From: Eubacterium sulci ATCC 35585
Lineage (GTDB): Bacteria; Bacillota; Clostridia; Peptostreptococcales; Anaerovoracaceae
Direction: 5' to 3'
NCBI GenBank assembly: GCA_001189495.1
Contig: CP012068.1
Location: 558,001-622,000 of the forward strand
Length of the DNA: 64,000 bases
In this document: one piece after another, positions 44,788 to 55,333 of the stretch
Layout: each line of letters starts with the position of its first letter
How positions within the stretch are numbered: position 1 is the stretch's first letter
Made by a program: the position numbers and the translations under genes
Notes under the pieces: generated by a model
Told to the model about the DNA's origin: nothing
The model's database searches: none
Seen by the model: only the letters and a program-made list of their open reading frames with translations

Positions 44788-45085
44788 GAAAGGATGTATA
44801 AAACAAAAAACTCTCATCCCATATTCGCTGGGACAAGAGTTAAAATCTCCTGCGGTGCCACCCGGCTTGGCGTAAAACGCCCACTCCTTCGCATACTAAC
44901 ATATGCAGATATTGTTAACGAAGTATCTTCTCCGTCGCCCCTACTAGAATCCTCAAAGATGATTCGTTCAGTTTGCCCTCAGGAGGCCATTCAACAAAGC
45001 GCATACAGTCTGCAATCACACCATCTGCAAATCTCTCTTCTGCTGCATCTAAGCCTACTATTCTCCATCAAAGGTTTGTTAAATT
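44788..45085 (-). promoter_or_regulatory. T-box riboswitch (tRNA-Trp sensing) upstream of trpB2
   Basis: On the minus strand the leader has the stem I motif AGAGAG followed by GATGGTGTGA. GAA-TGG-CCTCCTGAG then places the specifier codon TGG (Trp) at 44989-44987. The T-box proper is GGGTGGCACCGCAGG near 44863-44849. The terminator is AACTCTTGTCCC...GGGATGAGAGTT plus TTTT near 44840-44803. Uncharged tRNA-Trp should favour antitermination and trpB2 expression. The regulated gene agrees with the codon. Confidence 0.93.
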
Positions 45086-45091
45086 AGATAA

Positions 45092-45120
45092 ATACTAACA
45101 CCAAAAAATGTGTGTGTCAA
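45092..45120 (-). promoter_or_regulatory. Promoter of the T-box/trpB2 transcript
   Basis: Minus strand TTGACA (45120-45115), 17 bp, TAGTAT (45097-45092). The T-box leader begins directly downstream. Confidence 0.85.
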
Positions 45121-45152
45121 CATATTTTTGATTTATTTTTTATGAAATCTTT

Positions 45153-46481
45153 CTAATAGAGCATGCCGTTTAGGATTTGCTCACATAAAAGAAGTCCACC
45201 GCCCATACCTAAATGTGATTTTTCAATTACATCTATATAGCCTAGTGATGGGAGTGCAATTTCAATTCCGCTGAATCTTTTTCCCTTAGCTCTAAGCATG
45301 GCAATGGTCTGTCCATCTGCAAAGACAAGCTCAGCATCGGTATCAAAAATATTCTTTTCGAGCGCTTCGCTAGAGCCATACTCCTTTAGAATATCCTTAA
45401 GCTTGGTTTCCTGCGCCGAAAGCTCAGAGGAACTTAGAATCTTATCTTTGAGTGCATCTGTTTCAGTAATAGATATGGAATCTGGGCTCATCCCAAAATA
45501 GCTTGTAATAAAATCCGTATATCCAAGGCACTGGGAAAGCGTGCCGTGTACGGCAAATTTAACTCCTTTTGGTCGCCCAGTTAAAGTATGAATCCTAGAG
45601 AGGTGGGAAAAACACTTCGCTCTTGCTCTTTCGCTTTGTTCTATATATGAACTCATATCACTTCTGAGAATGTCGCAAACCTTACTTACAAGATCTTCCA
45701 TGGCCCTAAATCCAACGGGGAGACCATCGCATACAATATAGGGCATATCAAAGCGCGCAGATAGAAACTCTGCAGAATCAAGTCCGTAGAGACTATCGAT
45801 GACTATATTGAGATCTGCACGAGGTATGTTTTCTATCTCACTTATGCTGGAGCCTGCACATAGGAAACAGTTCACATCTATACCGCAGAGAGAAAAAGCT
45901 CTTTTTAGCTCTTCCTTATCTCCGGCAAAGTCTCTGTGAAATATGGAAAGTCCAAGTATGTTTACGGTTTTACCAGCTAGTTTTTTGCCATTCCTTGCGA
46001 ATTTTTCTAGCAGGATGCGGCAGGCTTTGATGTAGCCATCCCAAATAGGGAGGGAGTAGCCAGGGCTTCCTATGGAGATGATTTTTTTCTCGTCCCTGCT
46101 TGACTCTCTTACGATTCTTTCTATATCGTCACCGATAAGCGCAGCTCCAGGCGTGTTTACGATGGCAAGTAGATCAAAGTCAATTTCCTTTTCAAGAAAG
46201 GCTATTACCTCAGAAAGCTTATCCTCGCTGCCATAGACGTAATCGCGTCTATCTAGGAAGGTTGAAGGAACGCGTGGCTGTCCGAAATACCAAAATTCAG
46301 GGTATTCGAGCGGATCAAACTCCGGCTGCCTTATCATCTGATTATCAGATGTGGCTGAGTGATAGAACTTGCAGCCCGTTGGACCGTTCATAAGGACTAG
46401 ACCATTTGATATTCCCTCAAAAGCAAAGACTAGCCCAGACATGCTATCTGGAGTAATACTTGTCAAATAGTTTTCTGTCAT
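45153..46481 (-). CDS. Nitrogenase-like component 1 subunit (NifD/NifK-like)
   Basis: This 442-residue protein has the fold signatures of nitrogenase component 1. [11 protein letters not shown] holds C37, the first cluster-ligand position. [11 protein letters not shown] and [13 protein letters not shown] match the GGEDKL region. [16 protein letters not shown] matches the region that carries the third Cys in NifD, but no cysteine is present there. With only C37 it looks like the partner of the three-cysteine subunit made just upstream, sharing one [4Fe-4S] cluster. The ATG at 46481 follows GGAAGGAGAATGGCTC and overlaps the preceding gene by 38 bases. No nifE, nifN or nifB is near, so this is not a nitrogen-fixing enzyme. 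The substrate is unknown. Confidence 0.8.
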   Translation of the reverse strand: MTENYLTSITPDSMSGLVFAFEGISNGLVLMNGPTGCKFYHSATSDNQMIRQPEFDPLEYPEFWYFGQPRVPSTFLDRRDYVYGSEDKLSEVIAFLEKEIDFDLLAIVNTPGAALIGDDIERIVRESSRDEKKIISIGSPGYSLPIWDGYIKACRILLEKFARNGKKLAGKTVNILGLSIFHRDFAGDKEELKRAFSLCGIDVNCFLCAGSSISEIENIPRADLNIVIDSLYGLDSAEFLSARFDMPYIVCDGLPVGFRAMEDLVSKVCDILRSDMSSYIEQSERARAKCFSHLSRIHTLTGRPKGVKFAVHGTLSQCLGYTDFITSYFGMSPDSISITETDALKDKILSSSELSAQETKLKDILKEYGSSEALEKNIFDTDAELVFADGQTIAMLRAKGKRFSGIEIALPSLGYIDVIEKSHLGMGGGLLLCEQILNGMLY

Positions 46482-48720
46482 TGAGCCATTCTCCTTCCTT
46501 TGATTTACTGAAAAGCCTCGACCAACGCTCGACCATTTCAAGCCCTGTAAAGAAACCGTTATCTGGACACATTGGAATCGTGTCTGTGATATAGCTTTGC
46601 TCGCTTACAGGCTCGTAGTTTGAGAGGATGATGTCAGGCTTTAGCCTTTTGATATCAGAGCTTCTCTCATCTCTATCGTAGTTTTCTACAACCTCGATAC
46701 CGTCTATTTCGGAAAGAGAGGAGCGGAATCCTTCATCCTGAGAGAAGTTTAAAACGCATATCTTTACTATTTTCATACCGCAGTCTAGGGCAGCGTTCAG
46801 TATCCAGTCGAGCTCGTGATTGTATGTGATAATCATGAGTTTTTTGCCTTCGAGCTTGGGCCTTACTAATTTCATCCTATTTTGATATATGATCTCGTTT
46901 TCCGATATTATGCTCTTTGCTTCATCGCTTGCATCAAAGTGCTTACCTAGGGCAAGAAGCCAATCGGAGGTTTCCTTAAAGCCGATAGGGAACTGCTTTT
47001 CAAAGAAGCTTGCGCCGTATTCTTTGATGAAGAAGTCTTCGAGTATTTTGCCAGTATAGTCGCGATATGCGAGCAGGTTTAGCTTTGCTGAGCAGAAATC
47101 ACGCAGCGAAGCGTAGCTTGTGTTACATAGGAAGCGGCAGTTTACCGAGATGTTCATGCGAGCAAGGAAGGTTTTAAGTCTTTGAAAGTTCATCTCCGTG
47201 TTTCGGGCAACGACCTTTTCGAAGACTATGTTTACGGTCCTTTCTCTTTTTTCTACACTCCTATCTATTATCTGCTTTGCAAGCGAGGTGTACGCCATCA
47301 GCATTCCCTGAAGGTAATCTCCTGTGAGGTTACCTTCAGCTTTTACCGTTACTATCTTAGTTCTTTCGGTCGAAAGGCTGAGTGCATCGTCTATATCATC
47401 TCCAATTATGCCAGAAGGGCAGGAGCTTACTATGACAATGGCTGGTGGTGGCTCAGGTGAATCAAGGATTTTCTTGACCGTAGCTAAAAGATTTTCACTT
47501 CCACCAAAGACCATGTCTGTCTCAGTCATATCTGTCGATAGCACATTTGGAATCAAAGATGAAGGCAGTATATTTCCGCGTTCAAAGAGCGTTCTTCTTC
47601 CGGCAGAGCTTATCGTCTGTATGGAAAGATAGGTACAGCTCTTTGGGGAGTGTGCGAGAATTACTGCATCCTTGAGATTTGAGCTCATGGTCATGGCGCC
47701 ATTAAAAGCGCAGCCGTGAAGAGGCTCATCCCTGATTACATTCTTTGATAGATAGGGAGCATCATAGTCGCTAGTGCTTTCTTCTTGGCCAGAGCTGATG
47801 CCCGTGCATGCTTCGCAAGGCTCTGCGGACTCACAGCTACAGGAAGGAGTGTCTTCCTCTTCTTGATTTGGCGAAGAAGATGCGCTGTGGCTAGCCTTAG
47901 TAATTGCACCTTCATTTGACAGAATCAAAGCCTCTAGATCATCATCTGTCAAAGGATTTGCGGCAAAGTGCTCAGTACCTTCGCATATCCTTTTCGCAAT
48001 ATCCTTAAAGATATCTGCTACAGGATTTTCCTCGTTTTGGGTGAGCTCAAGCACAGTAACATTAGCTTTTTCTGCGCGTGCGAAGATATCGTCTCGAGGG
48101 ATTCGCGCAAATACGGGAAGCTTAACTGCTTCTGCAAACTTGTAAACTCTATCGTCTTCATTTTTGACATTTCGGCTGTTATATAGTATTCCCAAGAGTC
48201 TTGGGCGACTTTCGTCATAGTTTTGGATGCCGCGCAGTATATTGTTGGCTGCGTAGAGCGACATGTATTCACCAGAGGTGACAATAAAAATACTATCGGA
48301 ATACTCCCTGCGTATCGGAACTGCAAAGCCGCCGCATACCACATCTCCCAAAACGTCGTAGACTATCATGTCGTAGTTATCTTTGATGTGAAGGGTTTCG
48401 AGGAGCTCAAAGGCAGTTATTATGCCCCTTCCAGCGCAGCCGACACCTGGCTTTGGACCACCTGCTTCTATGCAGCCGATTTTTCCAAAGCCCTCAAAGA
48501 GTATATCGCTTTTGCGGTACTCCAAAGGAGATTTTGTCTTTATATAGTCCAAAACCGTAGGGATGGAAAGGCCTCGCATCAAAAGCTTTGTCGAGTCGTG
48601 CTTAGGGTCACAGCCAATCTGGAGTATTCTTTTATTATTTAATGAAAGGGCTGCGGAGATATTCGCACTCAAGGTCGATTTTCCTATGCCTCCCTTACCG
48701 TATACAGCAATTTGTTTCAT
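46444..48720 (-). CDS. NifH-NifD fusion protein of a nitrogenase-like reductase
   Basis: This 758-residue protein joins two nitrogenase-like parts. Residues 1-265 are an Fe protein: P-loop GKGGIGKST (8-16), cluster ligands C95 in GVGCAGRG and C129 in GDVVCGGF, and switch DVLGD. Residues ~270-325 form an acidic, Ser-rich linker with cysteines at 294, 296, 302 and 305. Residues 330-758 are a NifD-like domain with C337 (LHGCAF), C362 (SPKSC) and C434 (SSCPSG), the three-ligand pattern of dark protochlorophyllide reductase BchN or NifD. NifH is normally a free homodimer, so fusion is unusual. The ATG at 48720 has TTAGGAATAAAT upstream. It is coupled to the second subunit gene. Confidence 0.85.
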   Translation of the reverse strand: MKQIAVYGKGGIGKSTLSANISAALSLNNKRILQIGCDPKHDSTKLLMRGLSIPTVLDYIKTKSPLEYRKSDILFEGFGKIGCIEAGGPKPGVGCAGRGIITAFELLETLHIKDNYDMIVYDVLGDVVCGGFAVPIRREYSDSIFIVTSGEYMSLYAANNILRGIQNYDESRPRLLGILYNSRNVKNEDDRVYKFAEAVKLPVFARIPRDDIFARAEKANVTVLELTQNEENPVADIFKDIAKRICEGTEHFAANPLTDDDLEALILSNEGAITKASHSASSSPNQEEEDTPSCSCESAEPCEACTGISSGQEESTSDYDAPYLSKNVIRDEPLHGCAFNGAMTMSSNLKDAVILAHSPKSCTYLSIQTISSAGRRTLFERGNILPSSLIPNVLSTDMTETDMVFGGSENLLATVKKILDSPEPPPAIVIVSSCPSGIIGDDIDDALSLSTERTKIVTVKAEGNLTGDYLQGMLMAYTSLAKQIIDRSVEKRERTVNIVFEKVVARNTEMNFQRLKTFLARMNISVNCRFLCNTSYASLRDFCSAKLNLLAYRDYTGKILEDFFIKEYGASFFEKQFPIGFKETSDWLLALGKHFDASDEAKSIISENEIIYQNRMKLVRPKLEGKKLMIITYNHELDWILNAALDCGMKIVKICVLNFSQDEGFRSSLSEIDGIEVVENYDRDERSSDIKRLKPDIILSNYEPVSEQSYITDTIPMCPDNGFFTGLEMVERWSRLFSKSKEGEWLNDRKLFDKYYSR

Positions 48721-48734
48721 ATTTATTCCTAAAA

Positions 48735-48773
48735 AGTAACCCGAGACCAAGGTCAATAACCTTAGCGCTCGGG
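48735..48773 (-). terminator. Attenuator-like hairpin before the NifH-NifD fusion gene
   Basis: On the minus strand CCCGAG (48773-48768) pairs with CTCGGG (48745-48740), and AAGGT with ACCTT inside. TTAC and TTTTT follow before the fusion gene ribosome site. It lies within the operon, so it may attenuate or partially terminate transcription. Confidence 0.65.
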
Positions 48774-48786
48774 AAATGTAAGCAAT

Positions 48787-49071
48787 TTATTTTTTTTCAC
48801 TGTTTCTTGCAGCTACAGCGATTATGTCCTGATAGCGCTCCAAAATTTTCTCGTAGTTACTTCTCACGTGTGGGAACATGCAGTTTGTACAATCCTTGAA
48901 TCCATTTTCAGTGTACTGAAAGTTTCCGCCGCATTTGTCGCCGAGCGCATACAGAGGACAATAGCAGAACAAGCAGTTGAAATCCTCCGGTTTATTAGTC
49001 TTGTGACATGGGAAGAATTCACAATCCTTGTGCTGAAAAAACTTATAGTTTTCGGTAGTGGTATTAACCAT
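48787..49071 (-). CDS. Small cysteine-rich metal-binding domain protein
   Basis: This 94-residue protein has eight cysteines (17, 22, 33, 36, 38, 47, 61 and 64) in the pattern CEFFPCHK, CLFCYCPLY, DKCGGNF and CTNCMFPH, matching the cysteine-rich small domain family. That family is thought to bind metal but has no assigned function. The ATG at 49071 follows ATGGAGGTTAAT; the upstream in-frame ATG overlaps that ribosome site. It is the first gene of the nitrogenase-like unit, 66 bases before the fusion gene, so a role in cluster or metal supply is possible but unproven. Confidence 0.8.
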   Translation of the reverse strand: MVNTTTENYKFFQHKDCEFFPCHKTNKPEDFNCLFCYCPLYALGDKCGGNFQYTENGFKDCTNCMFPHVRSNYEKILERYQDIIAVAARNSEKK

Positions 49072-49110
49072 ATTAACCTCCATATTTCATTATCAAAAAT
49101 AACCCGCCTA

Positions 49111-49119
49111 TGGTATAAT
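49111..49119 (+). promoter_or_regulatory. Extended -10 promoter for dnaE
   Basis: TGGTATAAT (TG-n-TATAAT) 40 bases before dnaE. The -35 region is poor, as is usual for extended -10 promoters. Confidence 0.6.
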
Positions 49120-49158
49120 TTTATTAGTAAGTAATAAAGCTGTCAAGGAGACATAGAA

Positions 49159-52100
49159 ATGTCATTTACACATCTTCACCTACATACAGAATATAGCCTT
49201 TTGGACGGCGCCGCAAGAATTGACGGCGTTGTTAAGCGTGCCAAGGAATTAGGAATGGACTCCCTTGCCATAACCGACCACGGAAACATGTTCGGCGTTA
49301 TCGACTTCTACAAGGAGTGTAAGAAGCAGGGCGTTAAACCCCTTATAGGCTGCGAAATTTATGTGGCTGTTCGCAGTATGAAGGATAAAGATCCAGATTT
49401 AGATAGATACCAGAATCATCTTGTTTTGATTGCCGAAAACAACGATGGATACCGAAATTTGATTAAGATTGTATCAGAGGGATACATAAACGGATACTAC
49501 TATAAACCGAGAGTTGACAAGGATGTCCTGAGAAAGTATAGCGACGGAATAATAGCTTTATCGGCATGTCTTGCGGGCAAGGTTCAGCAGAGACTTTTGA
49601 ACAAGGACTACGAGGGTGCTCGTGCAGAGGCACTTGAGCTAGACGAGATTTTCGGCCATGGCAATTTCTTCTTAGAGATGCAGGACCAGGGTCTTGAGGA
49701 GGAATACCTCGTAAATCAACAGCTTCTCAAGCTATCTGAGGAACTTGACATTCCTCTAGTTGCAACAAACGATGTGCACTATATTAGGCAGGAAGATGCC
49801 GAGGCACATGATGTTCTTCTTGCTATTCAGACGGCTACAAGTATCGATGATGAGAGGAGAATGCGTTTTCCTAACGACCAGTTTTATCTAAAGAGCGAGT
49901 CTGAGATGAGGACAATCTTTTCCTTTGCTCCTCAAGCTGTAGATAACACTGCAAAGATTGCCGAAAGATGCAATGTCGAGTTCACCTTTGGTGAGTATCA
50001 TCTGCCAGAGTTTGTTCCACCTGAGGGAAAGACCTGTGCAGAGTATTTGCGTGAGATTGTAGAGGCTGGCCTTAGAGATAGATACGAAAATATCGAACCT
50101 GAGCTAGTTGAGAGAATGAACTACGAGCTAGATGTCATTGAGAATATGGGCTATGTAGAGTATTTTTTGATAGTTTGGGACTTCATTAATTATGCGAGAA
50201 ATAACAATATCGCTGTTGGTCCAGGCAGAGGCTCAGCTGCAGGAAGCCTTGTTTCATACTGCCTAAAGATAACGGATATAGATCCGATTAAGTATACTTT
50301 GATTTTTGAGCGATTCCTAAACCCTGAGCGTGTCAGCATGCCTGATATAGATATAGACTTCTGTATCGAAAGACGAGGTGAGGTAATCGAGTATGTTAAG
50401 CAAAAGTATGGCAGAGAGAATGTTTCTCAGATTATAACATTCGGTAGACTTAAGGCAAAGGCCGCAGTAAGAGATGTCGGAAGGGCGCTTAATCTCACAT
50501 ATGCAGAGGCTGACAGAATTGCAAAGGCGATACCATTTGAACTTAATATGACTCTTGAGAAGGCTTTGAACATAAGTCCAGACCTTCGCAGAATGTACGA
50601 CGAGGACCCAAGCGTCAAGAAGGTTATAGATATGGCGATGAGAATCGAAGGCATGCCTAGAAATGCCTCAACTCACGCAGCTGGTGTAGTAATATCTAAG
50701 CTTCCGCTGAACGAGTATGTGCCGCTCTACATGTCAGATAAGGGCCTTGCGACTCAGTTCAACATGACAACCATAGAAGAGCTTGGCCTTCTCAAAATGG
50801 ACTTTCTTGGCCTTCGTAACCTTACGATGATCCGAAATGCAAAGTCCTTGATAAAGGAAAACCACGGAGTAGACATAGATTTTAGCAAGATTGGCTATGA
50901 AGATCCTAAGGTATATTCAATGATTGCTGACGGAAATACGCTCGGTGTATTTCAGCTTGAGAGCTCGGGAATGACCTCATTCATGAAGAGACTAAAGCCG
51001 AACTGCTTTGAGGATGTAGTTGCCGGAATTTCACTGTTTAGACCAGGTCCAATGGACTCGATTCCAAAGTATATAGAGAACAAGAAAAATCCAGATAAGA
51101 TTCAGTATGTAACGCCAAAGGTTGCAGAGATTTTAGATGTCAGCTACGGCTGCCTCGTCTATCAGGAGCAGGTAATGCAGATAGTTCGTGACCTTGCAGG
51201 CTACAGCTACGGAAGATCTGACCTCGTTCGTCGTGCCATGAGTAAGAAGAAAGCCGACGTTATGATGGAGGAGAAGGAGTGGTTCATAAACGGTAAGCTT
51301 GCAGAGGATGGAAGCATTGAAATTCCTGGATGTATCAGAAATGGTGTATCAAAGGAAGCTGCAGAGGCCATCTTTGATGACATGGTTTCATTTGCTGAGT
51401 ACGCCTTCAACAAATCTCATGCAGCGGCTTATGCAGTGCTTGCCTTTGAGACTGCCTACCTCAAGAGGTATTATCCTGTTGAGTTCATGGCGGCCTTGAT
51501 GACCAGTGTAATGGGCGATTCAGCAGCTATATCAAAGTACATAGCAAACTGCAGGGAAATCGGTATCGAGGTTCTTCCACCTTCAGTGCTTGAGAGTGAG
51601 CATAGCTTCTCAACAAAAGAAGGCAAAATCCGTTTCGGCCTCATGGCTGTCAAAAATGTCGGCGAGGGTGTCGTAAATGCGATAATAAAGGCAAGAGCTG
51701 GACGCGAGGCGCCTAAGGATATCTTCGAATTTGTAAATAACCTAGACATCAAAGAGGTTAATAAGAAGGCGATGGAGAGCCTTATTAAGGCAGGTGCCCT
51801 TGACTGCATAGATCCTAATAGAGCGGTACTTCTAGCCGTTTACGAGGATGTGATGGAGTCTGCACAGCAGAATGCGCGTAAGAACATTGCTGGACAGATG
51901 TCTCTATTTCAACTTAATAGCGAAGAGATGGGAAGTGGCAGTGTTTCGGGAAGGCTTCCTGATATTGCTAACTTTGATAAGGCTACGCTTCTAAGTCTTG
52001 AAAAAGAGATGACGGGCGTCTACATAAGCGACCATCCGCTAAACCAGTATAAGGATGTGATTGATAGGCTAGCGACCGTAAATACAACTCAGCTCGGAAG

Positions 52101-52836
52101 CAAGAGCCAGTCTGAGGAAGATGGCAATATGGACGGGATCAGCGAGATTCAGGACGGTAAGGAGCTTGTGATCATAGGTCTTATCGTGGGACACAGAAAT
52201 CTTGTCACAAAGAAGGGGCAGATGATGGCCTTTGTGCAGCTTGAGGATCTTTATGGAGATGTTGAGGTCATAGTTTTCCCTAAGACATTTGAGAACTGTG
52301 CAGAGCTTTTAGCTCAAGACAATATCATAGTTTTGAGCGGTCATGCCGATGTGGCAGAAAGCGGTCAGGCGAAGATAATAGCTGAGCACATCGTCGGAAT
52401 AGATGAAGCGGACAGGATAATTGAGCTTGTTAAGTCTGGAAGGTCAAATGGAAGGCAGTCAGGTGGGCAAAGAACATCAAGAGCTCAAGATGATTCTGCA
52501 AATGCTAGCCCTAACTCACAAGCTACTTCCTCCCATGAGGGAGTAAAGGCAATTTCGAGCGCTAGCGCTTTGACGGATGCTGTAAAGCTGAGAATACCGC
52601 AAAGCGGTGAGGGTATATCAGAGGCTGCTAAGCTAGAGGAAAAAGAGGTTCTTAGCGAAATCAGCAGGATAATGGCAAGGTACCCTGGAGATAATCAGGT
52701 GCTAGTATATCTCAGAAACGGAAAGATAATGTTATCGCAGCAGGCTTTAGTTAGGCCTAGCCTAGAGTTCGCCGAGGAAATGGCTGAGCTTTTAGGCCAT
52801 GCGAATGTCAAGATAAAACATATTGCAAATAGCTAA
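49159..52836 (+). CDS. dnaE: DNA polymerase III alpha subunit (DnaE type)
   Basis: This 1225-residue replicative polymerase has an N-terminal PHP domain beginning [12 protein letters not shown]. The catalytic aspartates are in PDIDIDF (D396, D398, D400) and [13 protein letters not shown] helix-hairpin-helix region (about 800-900) is followed by an OB domain near 1000-1075. A Ser/Gln/Asn-rich linker (about 1095-1140) precedes a C-terminal module. It lacks the inserted exonuclease and zinc region of PolC, so it is the DnaE form. AAGGAGACATAGAA gives the ribosome site. pfkA follows after 17 bases, a common clostridial pairing. Confidence 0.96.
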   Translation: MSFTHLHLHTEYSLLDGAARIDGVVKRAKELGMDSLAITDHGNMFGVIDFYKECKKQGVKPLIGCEIYVAVRSMKDKDPDLDRYQNHLVLIAENNDGYRNLIKIVSEGYINGYYYKPRVDKDVLRKYSDGIIALSACLAGKVQQRLLNKDYEGARAEALELDEIFGHGNFFLEMQDQGLEEEYLVNQQLLKLSEELDIPLVATNDVHYIRQEDAEAHDVLLAIQTATSIDDERRMRFPNDQFYLKSESEMRTIFSFAPQAVDNTAKIAERCNVEFTFGEYHLPEFVPPEGKTCAEYLREIVEAGLRDRYENIEPELVERMNYELDVIENMGYVEYFLIVWDFINYARNNNIAVGPGRGSAAGSLVSYCLKITDIDPIKYTLIFERFLNPERVSMPDIDIDFCIERRGEVIEYVKQKYGRENVSQIITFGRLKAKAAVRDVGRALNLTYAEADRIAKAIPFELNMTLEKALNISPDLRRMYDEDPSVKKVIDMAMRIEGMPRNASTHAAGVVISKLPLNEYVPLYMSDKGLATQFNMTTIEELGLLKMDFLGLRNLTMIRNAKSLIKENHGVDIDFSKIGYEDPKVYSMIADGNTLGVFQLESSGMTSFMKRLKPNCFEDVVAGISLFRPGPMDSIPKYIENKKNPDKIQYVTPKVAEILDVSYGCLVYQEQVMQIVRDLAGYSYGRSDLVRRAMSKKKADVMMEEKEWFINGKLAEDGSIEIPGCIRNGVSKEAAEAIFDDMVSFAEYAFNKSHAAAYAVLAFETAYLKRYYPVEFMAALMTSVMGDSAAISKYIANCREIGIEVLPPSVLESEHSFSTKEGKIRFGLMAVKNVGEGVVNAIIKARAGREAPKDIFEFVNNLDIKEVNKKAMESLIKAGALDCIDPNRAVLLAVYEDVMESAQQNARKNIAGQMSLFQLNSEEMGSGSVSGRLPDIANFDKATLLSLEKEMTGVYISDHPLNQYKDVIDRLATVNTTQLGSKSQSEEDGNMDGISEIQDGKELVIIGLIVGHRNLVTKKGQMMAFVQLEDLYGDVEVIVFPKTFENCAELLAQDNIIVLSGHADVAESGQAKIIAEHIVGIDEADRIIELVKSGRSNGRQSGGQRTSRAQDDSANASPNSQATSSHEGVKAISSASALTDAVKLRIPQSGEGISEAAKLEEKEVLSEISRIMARYPGDNQVLVYLRNGKIMLSQQALVRPSLEFAEEMAELLGHANVKIKHIANS

Positions 52837-52853
52837 TTGGCGTAGGAGTTACT

Positions 52854-53813
52854 ATGAAGATTGGAGTTTTGACCAGTGGCGGAGATGCACCTGGTATGAA
52901 TGCAGCGATTAGAGCTGTGGTTAGATGCGGTATAGATGCAGGCATGGATGTTTACGGAATAAAGAGAGGTTACGAAGGTCTGCTAGATGGAGAAATCGAG
53001 CAGATGAACCTCAGCAGTGTCGGAGATATTCTTCACCGCGGCGGAACCATACTTAAGACTGCAAGAAGCGAAAGATTCAGCACTGAAGAGGGCGTTAAGA
53101 GAGCCAAGGTGATTCTCGACACATTTGGTATAGATGCACTGATTGTAATAGGTGGAGACGGCTCCATGAGAGGCGCGCTTGAGCTATCAAAGCTCGGTGC
53201 AAATGTTATGTGCCTGCCTGGAACCATAGATAACGACCTAGCCTATACAGATTACACCATAGGCTTTGATACTGCCGTAAATACTGTCCTCGATGCTATA
53301 TCAAAGGTCAGAGACACAAGCTCTGCTCACGAGCGAAACACCATAATCGAAGTTATGGGAAGGCACTGCGGAGACATTGCTCTTTACGCAGGTGTGGGCG
53401 GTGGTGCTGAAGCCGTTTTGATTCCTGAGGTTGAGGCAGATGTAAACAGGGTTTGCCGAAAGATTCTTCAGGGTGCAGGTCGTGGCAAGCTTAACAGCAT
53501 AATTATAAATGCAGAGGGATCTGGCGTAAGCTCAGATGAGCTAGCTAAGGAAATTGCTGATGTAACAGGCCGCGAGACTAGAATAGTAGTGCTATCATAC
53601 CTGCAGCGCGGAGGTGTTCCAACGCTAGATGATAGACTTTTAGCAAGTCAAAGCGGAGCTAAGGCAATTGAGCTAATCCAAAACGGAATCAAAAACAGGG
53701 CAATTGGAACCGTAAATGGCAAGATACAGGCCTTTGAAATCGAAGGTGCGCTCTCAGAGAAGCCAGAGTTTGACCATGAGCTCTATGAGCTTATCGATGT
53801 GCTGAGCAAATAG
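52854..53813 (+). CDS. pfkA: 6-phosphofructokinase
   Basis: This 319-residue ATP-dependent phosphofructokinase of glycolysis has motifs [16 protein letters not shown] (ATP site), [29 protein letters not shown] with the catalytic aspartates in TIDND, and [15 protein letters not shown] rather than GGDGT, with Gly in the first loop, indicates the ATP-using type. Length is that of the standard bacterial homotetramer. It is cotranscribed with dnaE upstream. Confidence 0.96.
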   Translation: MKIGVLTSGGDAPGMNAAIRAVVRCGIDAGMDVYGIKRGYEGLLDGEIEQMNLSSVGDILHRGGTILKTARSERFSTEEGVKRAKVILDTFGIDALIVIGGDGSMRGALELSKLGANVMCLPGTIDNDLAYTDYTIGFDTAVNTVLDAISKVRDTSSAHERNTIIEVMGRHCGDIALYAGVGGGAEAVLIPEVEADVNRVCRKILQGAGRGKLNSIIINAEGSGVSSDELAKEIADVTGRETRIVVLSYLQRGGVPTLDDRLLASQSGAKAIELIQNGIKNRAIGTVNGKIQAFEIEGALSEKPEFDHELYELIDVLSK

Positions 53814-53852
53814 TATGATGTTAAATAAAATTATTAAGTAAGGAATATAAAT

Positions 53853-55322
53853 ATGGGTGAAAAAATAGCGGGAAAGTACCGTGGCACCAGTGCGCTTACG
53901 GGACTGGTTTACGGAATGGCGGAGTTTTACGGAGGTGGTGCCTTTGTAATCATCAATACCTTCTTCATGGTATTTTTGACGAAGGCTCTCGGAATTCCAG
54001 CGGCTTGGGCTGGTGCAATTCCTCTTGCCGGCAAGGTCTGGGATGCGGTGACAGATCCGATAATGGGAAACATCACTGATAGAACGACTTCAAGGTTTGG
54101 GCCTAAGCGTTTTTACATTTTAATTGGTGGAATAGTTTCAGCAGCGACATTTGTTCTTCTTTGGACGACGATTCCAAGCGAGAGCAAGGTGGCGCTCTTT
54201 GTATATTACATCGTGATATACTGCCTGTTCTCTACGGGATTTACGATTTTGATGGTTCCATATAACGGACTTCTTCCTGACATGATAGATGACTATGCGA
54301 TAAGATCAAAGTTTTCAACCATGCGTATGATATGGTCTACTCTTGGAGCTATCGCTGCCGGGATCATTCCAACTCTAATGATCAAAGATACTCTTCATGT
54401 TGATATGTATCTCAAGGTGGGTATTCTCTTTGGAATTCTATTCTGCATGAGCTCGCTCATAAGCTTTGCCGGAACATGGGAAAAGCTCAAGGAACCTGTT
54501 AAAAGCAGCATTGGAGATAGCTTCTCTCAGGCTGGTTCGGTATTCAAAAGCAGATCCTTTAGAATCTTTGTCGGAATCTACCTATCGGGACAGTGCGGCA
54601 TGGATTTCGTCTCAGGCATGGCAATCTACTATGTTGATGAGGTGCTAAACGGATATTCTAAGGGCTATCTAACGATGCTCATGGGCGTTCTTCTAATTTC
54701 TCAGCTACTCGGCATGCTCGTGTTTGGCCCTATAATGACTAAGACATCAAAGAAGGCGACGATTTTGATAGGTGCGCCTATAAGAATAGTTTGTACGCTA
54801 GGCCTTTTGGCATTCTCATACGAGGGTGCGCCAATTGCTCCAATCCTTGCACTTTCAGCAGGTGTGGGCATAGGAAACGCAGCAACCTTAACAAGCATAT
54901 TCGCTATACTTGCAGATATGGCAGATGTGGATGAGCTGATTACTTCGGTGAGCAGACCGGGAATTGTTTCAGGAATGGCAACCTTTGCAAGAAAAATCTC
55001 AGCAGGTCTTTCAGCTTGGGTTATCGGTCTTCTGATTTCATTTGCCGGCTACGATGCTGGTATTGCAAAGGCTGGTCTCAGACAGAGTCTTCACACCCAA
55101 AACGGCATAGCGATGATTTTCATATTCTTGCCAGTGATTCTCGTTACACTACTTTTGATCTTCGGATACATGTTCCCGATTACTAAGAAGGAATTTGAAC
55201 TAGTGCACAAGGAAATCGCAAGAAGAAAGGGCGAGGACGATTCAGAAGCTACTGAAGAGGAAAAGAAGGTCCTAAAGCGAGTAACTGGTATCGAATACGA
55301 GCAGCTTTGGGGAAATAAATAG
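53853..55322 (+). CDS. GPH-family sugar (glycoside/pentoside/hexuronide) cation symporter
   Basis: This 489-residue polytopic membrane protein has about twelve hydrophobic segments and the GPH/MFS_2 signature KVWDAVTDPIMGNITDRT near residue 60. PYNGLLPDMIDDYAIRSKFSTMRM follows near 130, read in parts. The likely substrate is a glycoside or related solute taken up with sodium or protons; it cannot be read from sequence. AAGGAATATAAAT is the ribosome site. The glycerophosphodiesterase follows after 11 bases. Confidence 0.85.
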   Translation: MGEKIAGKYRGTSALTGLVYGMAEFYGGGAFVIINTFFMVFLTKALGIPAAWAGAIPLAGKVWDAVTDPIMGNITDRTTSRFGPKRFYILIGGIVSAATFVLLWTTIPSESKVALFVYYIVIYCLFSTGFTILMVPYNGLLPDMIDDYAIRSKFSTMRMIWSTLGAIAAGIIPTLMIKDTLHVDMYLKVGILFGILFCMSSLISFAGTWEKLKEPVKSSIGDSFSQAGSVFKSRSFRIFVGIYLSGQCGMDFVSGMAIYYVDEVLNGYSKGYLTMLMGVLLISQLLGMLVFGPIMTKTSKKATILIGAPIRIVCTLGLLAFSYEGAPIAPILALSAGVGIGNAATLTSIFAILADMADVDELITSVSRPGIVSGMATFARKISAGLSAWVIGLLISFAGYDAGIAKAGLRQSLHTQNGIAMIFIFLPVILVTLLLIFGYMFPITKKEFELVHKEIARRKGEDDSEATEEEKKVLKRVTGIEYEQLWGNK

Positions 55323-55333
55323 GAGAATTTGCA

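Noticed and set aside
45153-48720. True nitrogenase (nitrogen fixation)
   Set aside because: There is no nifB, nifE or nifN, the second subunit lacks the other cluster cysteines, and the Fe protein is fused. A nitrogenase-like reductase is the safer call.
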